Origin: Actinomycetes bacterium
Lineage (GTDB): Bacteria > Actinomycetota > Actinomycetes > Propionibacteriales > Nocardioidaceae
Length of the DNA stretch: 40,252 nucleotides
NCBI GenBank assembly: GCA_030432975.1
Contig: JAUILS010000006.1
Span: 1 to 40,252, forward strand
Reading direction: 5' to 3'
Under the pieces are notes generated by a model. The model did not search any database, was not told the DNA's origin, and saw nothing but the letters and a program-made list of their open reading frames with translations. Both the position numbers and the translations under genes were made by a program. Position 1 is the stretch's first letter, and each line of letters starts with the position of its first letter. Positions 15,617 to 23,889 of this stretch are shown in pieces.

Positions 15617-16441
15617 TCAGCCGAGGTAGTCCTTGACCGCCCGGGCCAGCGCCCTGGCGTAGCCCACGCGGCCCTTCCGCGTCGTCATCCGCCGCGCGTC
15701 CTTGGCGTTGCGCATGTTGCCGCACTCGACGACGACCGTCGGGACGTTCGAGAGGTTGAGCGTGGCGAGGTCGCCCCGGAAGTCCAGCCCGTCGCCGCCC
15801 GCGGTGTAGCCCGCCTTCGGCAGGCCCGCCGCGACGAACGCCGACCGCACCGTCTTCGCCAGCCGCCGCGACGGCTGGAAGATGTCGTGCGTCCACTTCT
15901 TGCGGTCGGTCGGCGCGATGACGTGGAAGCCCGGCCCCGCGCCGTACGCCCCGTCGGCGTGGATCGAGATCTTCAGGTCGGCGGGGCGGCGGTTGCCGGC
16001 GCGCCCCCGCCGGTCCACGCACGGACCCCAGAGCTTCTGGCTGTTGGCGGTGCGCGTCATCCGCACCTCGGCGCCGGCGCGCTCGAGCCGCCGCTTCAGC
16101 AGCACCGCCACCCGGAAGTTGAACGTCGCCTCGGGGAACCCGCGGTTGGTGGCGGTCCCGGTGGTGTTGCACGCCTTCTTGAAGCCGCCGGCGGGCACCA
16201 GCGCGTTGGTCTTCCGGGGGAAGTGGTGGTTGCCGAGCTGGTGGCCGGCGTCGACGACGACGTACTTCCCGGCCAGCGGCTGCGGCGCCACGCGGGCCGG
16301 CAGCGCCACCGACGCGGCGGCCGCCGGGGCCGCGACGGAGGAGGTGGCGGTCGGCGCGTGCGCCCGGGCGGGCAGGCTCTGCGACCCGGCCACCACGAGC
16401 GCGGCCGTGGTCACCGCGAGACCGACGCGAGGCAGACGCAC
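15617..16441 (-). CDS. Exported N-acetylmuramoyl-L-alanine amidase (Amidase_3)
   Basis: A 274-residue zinc amidase that cuts the bond between MurNAc and the stem peptide in peptidoglycan. An N-terminal signal peptide (Val-Gly-Leu-Ala-Val-Thr-Thr-Ala-Ala-Leu, ending at Ala-Arg-Ala) precedes the domain. Zinc site: His in Val-Val-Asp-Ala-Gly-His, Glu in Gly-Phe-Pro-Glu-Ala-Thr-Phe-Asn and His in Ile-Ser-Ile-His-Ala-Asp; the catalytic Glu is in Val-Val-Val-Glu-Cys-Gly-Asn. I chose the GTG at 16441 rather than an ATG at 16507: TAGGCT lies seven bases upstream (16449-16454), the signal peptide then starts properly, and the longer form would overlap the galE promoter and Shine-Dalgarno. It diverges from galE. 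Confidence 0.88.
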   Translation of the reverse strand: MRLPRVGLAVTTAALVVAGSQSLPARAHAPTATSSVAAPAAAASVALPARVAPQPLAGKYVVVDAGHQLGNHHFPRKTNALVPAGGFKKACNTTGTATNRGFPEATFNFRVAVLLKRRLERAGAEVRMTRTANSQKLWGPCVDRRGRAGNRRPADLKISIHADGAYGAGPGFHVIAPTDRKKWTHDIFQPSRRLAKTVRSAFVAAGLPKAGYTAGGDGLDFRGDLATLNLSNVPTVVVECGNMRNAKDARRMTTRKGRVGYARALARAVKDYLG

Positions 16442-16448
16442 CTGGCCG

Positions 16449-16454
16449 AGCCTA
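16449..16454 (-). promoter_or_regulatory. Leaderless -10 element of the amidase gene
   Basis: TAGGCT on the minus strand, seven bases before the GTG at 16441; it decides that start. Confidence 0.5.
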
Positions 16455-16509
16455 GCGGCCCCCGATCCCGTACCGTGAGGTGTTCTCAGACCCCAGAAGG
16501 AGCACACGG

Positions 16510-17490
16510 ATGACCTGGTTGGTGACCGGCGGAGCGGGCTACATCGGAGCCCATGTGGTCCGCAGCCTGCGCGAGGCGGGCATGAGCGCCGTGGTCCTGG
16601 ACGACCTGTCCAGCGGCTTCTCGGGGTTCGTCTCCGACGACGTGCCGCTGGTGCGCGCCACCCTGCTCGACGGGCTGACCGTCGAGGAGACGCTGCGGGC
16701 GCACGACGTGGTCGGCGTCATCCACGTCGCCGGCTTCAAGTACGCCGGCGTCTCGGTGACCCGCCCGCTGCACACCTACGACCAGAACGTCACCGGCACC
16801 GTCACGCTGCTCCGCGCCATGCTCAACACCGGCGTCGACAAGATCGTGTTCTCCTCCAGCGCCGCGACCTTCGGCACCCCCGACACCGACGTCGTCACCG
16901 AGGAGACGCCGACCCGGCCGGAGTCGCCGTACGGCGAGAGCAAGCTGATCGGCGAGTGGCTGCTGCGCGACGTCGCCAAGGCCCACGGCCTCACCCACAC
17001 CTCGCTGCGCTACTTCAACGTGGTGGGCAGCGGCTACGACGACGTCTACGACGCCAGCCCCCACAACCTCTTCCCGATCGTGCTCGACACGCTCTACCGC
17101 GGAGGCACGCCGAAGATCTTCGGCGACGACTACCCCACCCCCGACGGCACCTGCATCCGCGACTACGTCCACGTCGCCGACCTCGCCCGGTCCCACGTGG
17201 CCGCGGCCGAGCGGATGCTGCGCGGTGAGCCGATCGAGCCGGTCTACAACCTCGGCAGCGGCGAGGGGTCGTCCAACCGCGAGATCATGGACACCATCCG
17301 CGAGGTCACCGGCATCGACTTCCAGCCGGAGATCGGCCCGCGCCGCCCCGGCGACCCGGCCCGGATCGTCGCCACCGGCGAGCTGGCCGCCCGCGACCTC
17401 GACTGGGCGATGCGCCACGACCTGCGCGACATGGTCGCCTCGGCGTGGGCCGCCCGGCAGCGCGTCGGCGACTCCTACCCCACCGCCTGA
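16510..17490 (+). CDS. galE: UDP-glucose 4-epimerase
   Basis: A 326-residue extended SDR enzyme that interconverts UDP-glucose and UDP-galactose (or the N-acetyl forms) for envelope glycans. The NAD-binding Gly-Gly-Ala-Gly-Tyr-Ile-Gly-Ala-His is at residues 7-15; Ser116-Ser118 and the Tyr141-x3-Lys145 pair in Ser-Pro-Tyr-Gly-Glu-Ser-Lys are catalytic. Asp-Gly-Thr-Cys-Ile-Arg-Asp-Tyr-Val-His-Val and Arg-Arg-Pro-Gly-Asp-Pro are typical of GalE. The ATG at 16510 has AGAAGGAG about nine bases upstream. TACCGT just upstream is a possible -10. Nucleotide-sugar genes follow within 2 kb. Confidence 0.92.
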   Translation: MTWLVTGGAGYIGAHVVRSLREAGMSAVVLDDLSSGFSGFVSDDVPLVRATLLDGLTVEETLRAHDVVGVIHVAGFKYAGVSVTRPLHTYDQNVTGTVTLLRAMLNTGVDKIVFSSSAATFGTPDTDVVTEETPTRPESPYGESKLIGEWLLRDVAKAHGLTHTSLRYFNVVGSGYDDVYDASPHNLFPIVLDTLYRGGTPKIFGDDYPTPDGTCIRDYVHVADLARSHVAAAERMLRGEPIEPVYNLGSGEGSSNREIMDTIREVTGIDFQPEIGPRRPGDPARIVATGELAARDLDWAMRHDLRDMVASAWAARQRVGDSYPTA

Positions 17491-17511
17491 GCGGCAACGG
17501 CGGGTCCGGCG

Positions 17512-18060
17512 TCAGAGCTGCCGCAACCGGGAGGGCACGACCGTCACCGGGAACGGCGATGCCAGGTCGAGCGACTCCTCGCCGGCGGTGCTGCCGACCT
17601 CCGCGTAGACGCCGTCCCTGAGCTCCCACGCGGTGATGGACGGGGCCGACGGGTCGACCACCCAGTAGTGCAGGATGCCGGCCTCGGCGTAGCGGTCCTT
17701 CTTGAGCCCCAGGTCGAAGCGACGGGTGCTCGGCGAGAGCACCTCGACGGCCAGCAGCGGAGCCGTGGGCAGCTCCTTGTCGGTGAAGGCCGCGCGCGGA
17801 GCCACCATCAGGTCGGGCTCCACGACCGTGTCGTCGGCGAGCGCCACGTCGAACGGCGCGAAGAGGACGACCAGCCCGGGCGGGCAGGCGGCTCTTAGCA
17901 GGAGATAGAGCTCACCGACGACCCCTTGGTGACGGAAGCTCGGCGCGGGCGTCACGACCAGCACCCCGTCGATGAGCTCATAGCGACGCCCGTCGTCGGG
18001 GATCGCGTCGCGCTCCGCCCGGGTGATCGGGCCGCCCTTGACCAGCGTCATGGTCTCCAT
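17512..18060 (-). CDS. Uma2 family (DUF820) endonuclease-like protein
   Basis: A 182-residue protein with the PD-(D/E)XK fold of the Uma2/DUF820 family: Glu81-Pro-Asp83 in Val-Val-Glu-Pro-Asp-Leu, Glu106 in Leu-Ala-Val-Glu-Val-Leu-Ser-Pro-Ser-Thr, and Lys120-Lys121 ahead of Tyr-Ala-Glu-Ala-Gly-Ile are the expected active-site residues. The family is abundant in cyanobacteria and actinobacteria; biological roles are largely unknown and no toxin partner is present here. The ATG at 18060 has AGGAGG about six bases upstream. It diverges from the GDP-mannose dehydratase-like gene. Confidence 0.88.
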   Translation of the reverse strand: METMTLVKGGPITRAERDAIPDDGRRYELIDGVLVVTPAPSFRHQGVVGELYLLLRAACPPGLVVLFAPFDVALADDTVVEPDLMVAPRAAFTDKELPTAPLLAVEVLSPSTRRFDLGLKKDRYAEAGILHYWVVDPSAPSITAWELRDGVYAEVGSTAGEESLDLASPFPVTVVPSRLRQL

Positions 18061-18162
18061 GGTGCCTCCTGTCGGTCATGCGTTCCAAGCATCACCACCG
18101 CGCGAGGCCACCCGCCACCGCTCCTCCACAGGGCAGGGCGAGGCCGACCGGGGCACGGCTGG

Positions 18163-18168
18163 GACAAT
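18163..18168 (+). promoter_or_regulatory. Candidate leaderless -10 element (GACAAT)
   Basis: GACAAT ends seven bases before the ATG at 18176; consistent with the leaderless spacing used by neighbouring genes. Confidence 0.4.
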
Positions 18169-18175
18169 CACCGTC

Positions 18176-19182
<1,007 letters not shown>

Positions 19183-19186
<4 letters not shown>

Positions 19187-20169
19187 CCCAGCGGCAGTCG
19201 TCGGCGCCGCCCTCGGGGTGGCGGCCGGCGCGGGCGCTGGTCACCGGAGTGGGCGGCCAGGACGGTGGCTATCTGGCGGAGAGGCTCGTCGCCGACGGGG
19301 TCGACGTGCACGGTGTGCACCCGCCCGGCGAGCCGGTGCCGTCGAGCCTGCCGGCTGCCGTGGTGGTGCACGCGCTCGACCTCACCGACCACGCCGGATG
19401 TGGCGCCCTCGTCGCCGACCTGAAGCCCGACCTGGTGGCCAACCTCGCCGGCCAGAGCTCGGTGGCCCGCTCGTGGGACGACCCCGACCTCAGCTGGGCG
19501 GTCAACGCGACGGCCGCGGAGGCGCTGCTGACCGCGGTGGCCGCGCTGTCCGGGGAGCCGCGCTTCGTCCAAGCCTCGAGCGCCGAGATCTTCGGGCGCC
19601 CCGACCGGAGCCCGCAGGACGAGTCCACCCCGCTGCGCCCCGTGTCGCCGTACGGCCGCGCCAAGGCGCACGCGCACCTGGCCGTCGGGCGGGCCCGCGC
19701 CGACGGCATGCACGCGAGCTCGATGATCCTGTTCAACCACGAGTCGCCGCGCCGGCCGCCGACGTTCGTCACCCGCAAGATCACCAGCACGGTCGCGGCG
19801 ATCGCGCGCGGGCGGGCCGACCGGCTGGTCCTCGGCAACCTCGAGGCGCGCCGCGACTGGGGGTGGGCGCCCGACTACGTCGACGCGATGCTGCGGGCCG
19901 CCGCCGCTCCGTCGGGGTGCGACTACGTCGTCGCGACGGGGCGGTCGCACTCGGTGCGGGACTTCGTGGTGGCGGCGTTCGAGCGGGTAGGCGTGACCGA
20001 CGGGGAGCGCCTCGTCGAGGTCGACCCGGCGCTGGTGCGTCCGGTCGACCCGGTCGACTCCTGCGGCGACGCCTCCCGGGCCTGGGACCGCCTCGGCTGG
20101 GCGCCCACCGTCGGCTTCCCCGAGCTGGTGCACCGGATGGTCGACGCCGACCTGGCCCTGCTCGGCTGA
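19183..20169 (+). CDS. Second GDP-mannose-dehydratase-like NAD(P) sugar epimerase/dehydratase
   Basis: A 328-residue paralogue of the preceding gene, starting at GTG inside its stop (GTGA overlap), hence translationally coupled. It keeps Gly-Gln-Asp-Gly in the cofactor loop, Ser-Ser-Ala-Glu135, Tyr157-x3-Lys161, Asn-His-Glu-Ser-Pro-Arg-Arg and Val-Thr-Arg-Lys-Ile, so the fold and GDP-hexose pocket look preserved, but the catalytic Ser/Thr triplet has one Ala and the N-terminal third has diverged. It may be a second GMD, a 4-reductase evolved from GMD that finishes the 6-deoxy sugar, or a heteromeric partner. The sequence alone does not decide. Confidence 0.75.
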
Positions 20170-20181
20170 GCGCCTGGTGGG

Positions 20182-20247
20182 GCTCCTCCGAGGAGCGAAC
20201 CTAGGCTTTCCGACACCGAAGTGGCCAGGTTGGCTCCTCGGAGGAGC
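20182..20247. repeat. Pair of inverted REP-like palindromes (BIME-like)
   Basis: GCTCCTC-C-GAGGAGC (20182-20196) and GCTCCTC-G-GAGGAGC (20233-20247). The first with its flank GAACC and the second with its flank GGTTG form a 20-bp inverted repeat with one mismatch around about 26 bp. A third copy lies at 13923-13937. The arrangement, palindromes in facing pairs between genes, is that of REP/BIME elements; no transposase is present in the window. Confidence 0.65.
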
Positions 20248-20266
20248 AAATCCCCCGCCAGAAATG

Positions 20267-20302
20267 ACCGCGACCCCCGAGCCGAAGCCCGGGGGTCGCG
20301 GT
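20267..20302 (-). terminator. Intrinsic terminator of the HBHA-like gene
   Basis: ACCGCGACCCCCG (20267-20279) pairs perfectly with CGGGGGTCGCGGT (20290-20302) around a 10-nt loop. It is 32 bases past the stop of the minus-strand gene at 20335 and is followed on that strand by a short T-containing run (CATTTC). Confidence 0.75.
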
Positions 20303-20334
20303 GGTGTCAGGGCGCGAGCGCCGTGACGGGAGGG

Positions 20335-21003
20335 TCAGTCGCCGATCTTCTCGGCGGCGTCGGCGACGGCCTTGGCCGCGCTGGAGGCGGTCTTCTTGGC
20401 GGCGGTCGCGGTCGCCTTGGCGCTGCTGCGCGCCGGGGCGGCCTTCTTCTTCGCCCGGGTGGCGGTCGACTTGGCGGAGGACTTGGCGGACTTCGCAGCC
20501 TTCTCGGCCTGGGTCTTGGTGGTCTTGGCCTTCGCCACGGTCACCTTGGCCTCGGCCACGGCGTCCTGGGTCGCCTGCTGGCGACGGATGCGGGCGACGA
20601 GCTTCTCGCCACGGGAGACCAGGTCGCCGTAGGCGTCACCGGCGGTCTCGACGTTGTCGTTGACCAGCTCGGTCACCAGGGCCTGCACGCGGGCGGGGAG
20701 CTCGGCGGCGTCCTTCTGGAGCTCCGCGATGCGGGACTCGACGAGGGTACGACGGGCCTTGGCGTCCTTGCTGAGCGCGTCGAAGCGGGCGTTGACGACA
20801 CCGGTGGCCTGCTTGCGGGCGGCCTCGGGCTCGAAGTCGGCGAACGACTTGGCGAGGGAGTCCTGCACGTCGGCGACGCGCTTCTGCATGTCGGCGACGT
20901 AGTCGCGGACGGCCTCGACGGCGAGGTCGGTCACGCCGACGCCGGCGTAGAACTGCTTGGTCAGCGTCTCCTGGACGTTGGCCGGGAGGTTGCTCTGCGG
21001 CAT
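20335..21003 (-). CDS. HBHA-like protein (heparin-binding hemagglutinin / lipid-droplet protein type)
   Basis: A 222-residue protein with an alpha-helical coiled-coil N-terminal two thirds (about residues 10-150, many Glu, Gln, Arg and Ala, few aromatics) and a C-terminal tail of Lys/Ala-rich repeats like Lys-Lys-Ala-Ala-Pro-Ala. That is the build of mycobacterial HBHA, a surface adhesin binding heparan sulfate, and of rhodococcal MLDS, a major lipid-droplet coat protein. The tail can bind polyanions, including DNA. The ATG at 21003 has AGAAGGAG seven bases upstream. It follows the XRE regulator by 46 bases, as hbhA (Rv0475) follows Rv0474 in M. tuberculosis. Low-complexity composition makes the homology call moderate. 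Confidence 0.72.
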   Translation of the reverse strand: MPQSNLPANVQETLTKQFYAGVGVTDLAVEAVRDYVADMQKRVADVQDSLAKSFADFEPEAARKQATGVVNARFDALSKDAKARRTLVESRIAELQKDAAELPARVQALVTELVNDNVETAGDAYGDLVSRGEKLVARIRRQQATQDAVAEAKVTVAKAKTTKTQAEKAAKSAKSSAKSTATRAKKKAAPARSSAKATATAAKKTASSAAKAVADAAEKIGD

Positions 21004-21049
21004 GGTGGTGCTCCTTCTTCTCTGGGTCTGGGGTGGTGGGACGGGAGCG

Positions 21050-21439
21050 TCAGTCGCGCTCGATGGCGGTCGGCTCGGCCGACTCCTCACTGGCGTTCAT
21101 CGCCAGGAACGAGGAGTAGACGTCGAGCAGCGACTGCTTCTGGCGCTCGGTCAGGCTCGGGTCCGCGAGGATCGCGAGCTCGACCGACCCGCTCTCGTCG
21201 AGGCCGACGATGCCGGCCCGGACGTAGAGCTGCTCGGCGGAGATCCGCAGCGCCTTGGCGATCTGCTGAAGCACCTCCGCGGAGGGCTTGCGCAGGCCGC
21301 GCTCGATCTGGCTCAGGTAGGGGTTGGACACGCCCGCCTGGTCGGCGAGCTGGCGCAACGTGAGCTGGGCGCCGAGGCGCTGCTCGCGCAGGTAGTCGCC
21401 GAGGTTCTCGACGCGCTGCCCCACCTTCGTCCTGGCCAT
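21050..21439 (-). CDS. XRE-family regulator of the HBHA-like gene
   Basis: A 129-residue DNA-binding protein. An XRE helix-turn-helix spans about residues 10-70: Leu-Gly-Asp-Tyr-Leu-Arg-Glu-Gln-Arg, Leu-Thr-Leu-Arg-Gln-Leu-Ala, then the near-invariant VSNPYLSQIERGLRKPSAEV shared with Rv0474 and rhodococcal MLDSR. The C-terminal 50 residues are helical and acidic. The ATG at 21439 is preferred over longer in-frame starts because GATGGAG lies five bases upstream and the extension would cover the TTTGCT-N10-AGCAAA palindrome. It probably autoregulates and controls the HBHA-like gene downstream. Confidence 0.85.
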   Translation of the reverse strand: MARTKVGQRVENLGDYLREQRLGAQLTLRQLADQAGVSNPYLSQIERGLRKPSAEVLQQIAKALRISAEQLYVRAGIVGLDESGSVELAILADPSLTERQKQSLLDVYSSFLAMNASEESAEPTAIERD

Positions 21440-21448
21440 GGCTCCATC

Positions 21449-21470
21449 TTTGCTTGCTGGAGTTAGCAAA
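21449..21470. promoter_or_regulatory. Candidate autoregulatory operator TTTGCT-N10-AGCAAA
   Basis: A 22-bp inverted repeat with perfect 6-bp arms, nine bases upstream of the XRE gene ATG and A/T-rich compared with everything around it. Position and symmetry suit a dimeric XRE repressor. Confidence 0.5.
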
Positions 21471-21562
21471 TCAAATCGCGGCCCGGTGAGGTGACTCACA
21501 GGCCCTGGCCGGAATACCAGAGAATGCTGGAGAAGTGACGGCCGCCACGCTTGCGCGGCAGG

Positions 21563-22558
21563 CTAGCTGACAGGCAGCAATGCGCGTACGTCGCCGACCG
21601 GGCGACCGCCGCCGACGAGCTCCATCCGGGCCAGCGACTCGAGCACGGCGCGGTCGACGCCGGCCTCCTCGCCGAGGCCGTCGCGCAGCAACGCCGCCGC
21701 CATCACCACCGGCCGGGCCCGGTCGCCGCCGTCGTCGACCTTCAGCGCCCAGGCCCGCCCATCGGGCAGCGCGGCGACGTAGCACGCCTCGGCGCCGAGC
21801 TTGGCGATCATCCCCGGCACCGCGCGCAGGAGACGCACCTCGTCGCGTCCCGTGCCGGAGACGTACGCCGGGTGGTCGCGGATCGCGTCGGCCACCCGCG
21901 CGGCCTCCAGGTCGGCGGCCCCGGAGACGCCCTCCCCGCGGGCCAGCAGCCGGAAGGCCCTGGCCAGCCCGAGGAGGCTCGCCGACAGGGCGGGGGCGCC
22001 GCAGCCGTCGACGGCGACGGTCGGCGTCTCCCCGGTCAGCTCGGCGACGGTGGCGGCGAGCGCCTGCTGCAGCGGATGGTCGGGCCGGCGGTAGTCGTCG
22101 AGCGGCCAGCCGCGGATCACGCAGGTGGCCAGCATCGCGGCGTGCTTGCCGGAGCAGTTCATCACCAGGGGCGACCGCTCGCCGCCCGCCCGGAGGTAGG
22201 CCTCGCGCGTCGCCTGCTCCAGGGGCAGGTCGGGCGGCGTGCGCAGCGCCGCCTCGTCGAGCCCGGCGCCCGCCAGGATCGCGCGCACGCCGTCGAGATG
22301 GAACCCCTCCCCGGCATGGGAGGCGCAGGCGAGCGCGAGCAGCTCGGGCGGGAGGTCCAGCCCCGCCCGCAGCATGCCGAGCGCCTGGATCGGCTTGAGG
22401 CACGAGCGCGGCAGCACCAGTCGGCCGCCGTCACCGAGCTGCCACGCGACCGACCCGTCGGCGGCCAGCGCCACGACCGACCCTCGGTGGTGGCCCTCGA
22501 CGAAGCCGGAGCGGACCACCTCGGCGATCACCGGGAGGGGCTCGGACGCGGAGGGCAC
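21563..22558 (-). CDS. L-asparaginase, Rhizobium etli ReAV (class 3) type
   Basis: A 331-residue hydrolase of the Asparaginase_II family, unrelated to E. coli AnsA/AnsB, that turns asparagine into aspartate and ammonia. The features of the ReAV active site are present: Ser52-x-x-Lys55 in Arg-Ser-Cys-Leu-Lys-Pro, Ser80 in Cys-Ala-Ser-His-Ala-Gly-Glu, Cys135 and Lys138 in Asn-Cys-Ser-Gly-Lys-His, Cys186 in Asp-Gly-Cys-Gly-Ala-Pro and Lys254. The Cys/Lys set binds zinc in the rhizobial enzyme. No signal peptide, so cytoplasmic. The GTG start at 22558 has TAGTGT six bases upstream (22565-22570), leaderless. It diverges from the APS kinase gene. Confidence 0.88.
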   Translation of the reverse strand: MPSASEPLPVIAEVVRSGFVEGHHRGSVVALAADGSVAWQLGDGGRLVLPRSCLKPIQALGMLRAGLDLPPELLALACASHAGEGFHLDGVRAILAGAGLDEAALRTPPDLPLEQATREAYLRAGGERSPLVMNCSGKHAAMLATCVIRGWPLDDYRRPDHPLQQALAATVAELTGETPTVAVDGCGAPALSASLLGLARAFRLLARGEGVSGAADLEAARVADAIRDHPAYVSGTGRDEVRLLRAVPGMIAKLGAEACYVAALPDGRAWALKVDDGGDRARPVVMAAALLRDGLGEEAGVDRAVLESLARMELVGGGRPVGDVRALLPVS

Positions 22559-22564
22559 GCGCGC

Positions 22565-22570
22565 ACACTA
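22565..22570 (-). promoter_or_regulatory. Leaderless -10 element of the asparaginase gene
   Basis: TAGTGT on the minus strand, six bases before the GTG at 22558. TACTGC at 22569-22574 on the plus strand overlaps it and may serve the divergent cysC-type gene. Confidence 0.45.
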
Positions 22571-22609
22571 CTGCCGAAGAGCGGCGGCACCGGTGGCAGG
22601 ATGTGGGCC

Positions 22610-23806
22610 GTGTCGACACCCATGCCGCAGTACCACCCGACCCCGCGCGAGCTCGACGACCTCGAGCTGCTCACCAGCGGCGCCCTGCAGCCGATCACCG
22701 GCTTCAACGAACCCGGCAGCGCGGTCACGCTCGACCTGCCCGCCGAGGTGGTCGACGCCGCCCACGACTCCGGCGAGGTGGAGCTGGTCGACCCCGAGGG
22801 GCTGCCGCTCGCGGTGGTCGACCTCGACGGCCGGGTGCGGCCTCTCACGCACGCGCAGCACGGACCCTTCCGGCGCCTCTACCTCAGCCCGGCCCAGGCG
22901 CAGGAGCACTACGCCGGCCGCACCTGGGTGCCGGTCGCGGAGCCGGTGACGGACCACCAGATCGAGCGTCTCCGGGAGGCCGGACCCCTCGTGCTGCTCG
23001 CCCTGGTCGGCACCGGCACGCCCGCGCTCTCGACGGTCGGCACCATCCGCGCCACGCTCGCCGCCGCGGAGCTGCTCGACGACGCCGCCGTGGTCGCGGT
23101 GCCCCTGGCGTCGCGGGGCGATGCCGACCTGGACCACCACCTCGGCGTGCAGGTCGTCGAGAACTACGCCGACGGCGACCCGGTCGCCGGGCTCGTCGAG
23201 GGCGGCGAGCTGCCCGACGCGGTGGCCGCCGTGGTCGACTTCGACCGGCCGCCGGCGGACGAGCAGGGGCTCGTGGTGTTCTTCACCGGGCTGTCGGGGT
23301 CGGGCAAGTCCACGCTGGCACAGGCGTTCATGGACCGGCTGCTGGAGCAGGGGGGCCGGACGGTCACCAGCCTCGACGGAGACGTCGTACGCCGCCACCT
23401 GTCCGCCGGCCTGACGTTCTCCAAGGTCGACCGGGAGACCAACATCCGCCGGATCGGCTGGGTCGCCGCGGAGATCTCCCGACACGGCGGGGTGGCGGTG
23501 TGCAGCCCCATCGCGCCGTTCGACGAGACCCGCCAGCAGGTGCGGGAGATGGTCGGAGCAGCCGGCGGGGCGTTCTTCTTAGTCCACGTCGCCACTCCCC
23601 TGGAAGAGTGTGAGCGGCGCGACCGCAAGGGCCTCTACGCCAAGGCGCGCCGCGGCGAGATCCCGGAGTTCACCGGCATCTCCTCGCCCTACGAGGAGCC
23701 CGAGGACGCCGCCGTGCGGGTCGACACGACGGGGCGCACCATCGACGACGCGCTCGGCGACGTGCTCGCGGGGTTGCGCGAGGCGGGCTACCTCGACCTG
23801 GTGTGA
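22610..23806 (+). CDS. cysC: Adenylylsulfate kinase with N-terminal ATP-sulfurylase PUA-like domain
   Basis: A protein of about 398 residues that phosphorylates APS to PAPS. Residues 1-215 resemble the PUA-like N-terminal domain of ATP sulfurylase (Asp-Asp-Leu-Glu-Leu-Leu-x-Ser-Gly-Ala-Leu-x-Pro-Ile-x-Gly-Phe) without its catalytic HxGH part. The APS kinase domain follows: P-loop Gly-Leu-Ser-Gly-Ser-Gly-Lys-Ser-Thr near residue 227, Asp-Gly-Asp-x-x-Arg, Asn-Ile-Arg-Arg-Ile and Cys-Ser-Pro-Ile-Ala-Pro-Phe. The true ATP sulfurylase is supplied by cysD and cysN 4 kb away. GTG 22610 follows GGCAGGA by nine bases; ATG 22601 or 22622 are alternatives. An in-frame extension further upstream is antisense to the asparaginase gene. 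Confidence 0.85.
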   Translation: MSTPMPQYHPTPRELDDLELLTSGALQPITGFNEPGSAVTLDLPAEVVDAAHDSGEVELVDPEGLPLAVVDLDGRVRPLTHAQHGPFRRLYLSPAQAQEHYAGRTWVPVAEPVTDHQIERLREAGPLVLLALVGTGTPALSTVGTIRATLAAAELLDDAAVVAVPLASRGDADLDHHLGVQVVENYADGDPVAGLVEGGELPDAVAAVVDFDRPPADEQGLVVFFTGLSGSGKSTLAQAFMDRLLEQGGRTVTSLDGDVVRRHLSAGLTFSKVDRETNIRRIGWVAAEISRHGGVAVCSPIAPFDETRQQVREMVGAAGGAFFLVHVATPLEECERRDRKGLYAKARRGEIPEFTGISSPYEEPEDAAVRVDTTGRTIDDALGDVLAGLREAGYLDLV

Positions 23807-23828
23807 CGCGCCCGACCCGCGGGACGAA

Positions 23829-23858
23829 TCGACAAAGTCGCGTGAGTTAGTAGATTAT
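23829..23858 (+). promoter_or_regulatory. Promoter of the TSUP permease gene
   Basis: TCGACA (23829-23834) and TAGATT (23851-23856) are 16 bp apart, a recognisable -35/-10 pair in unusually A/T-rich sequence, 34 bases before the ATG at 23890. Confidence 0.5.
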
Positions 23859-23889
23859 TGCGGGGTCACCGCCCAGCGAACGGACCCGC

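Noticed and set aside
21486-21499. GTGAG-gtga-CTCAC palindrome upstream of the XRE gene
   Set aside because: Arms are only 5 bp and the TTTGCT/AGCAAA repeat is a better placed operator candidate.
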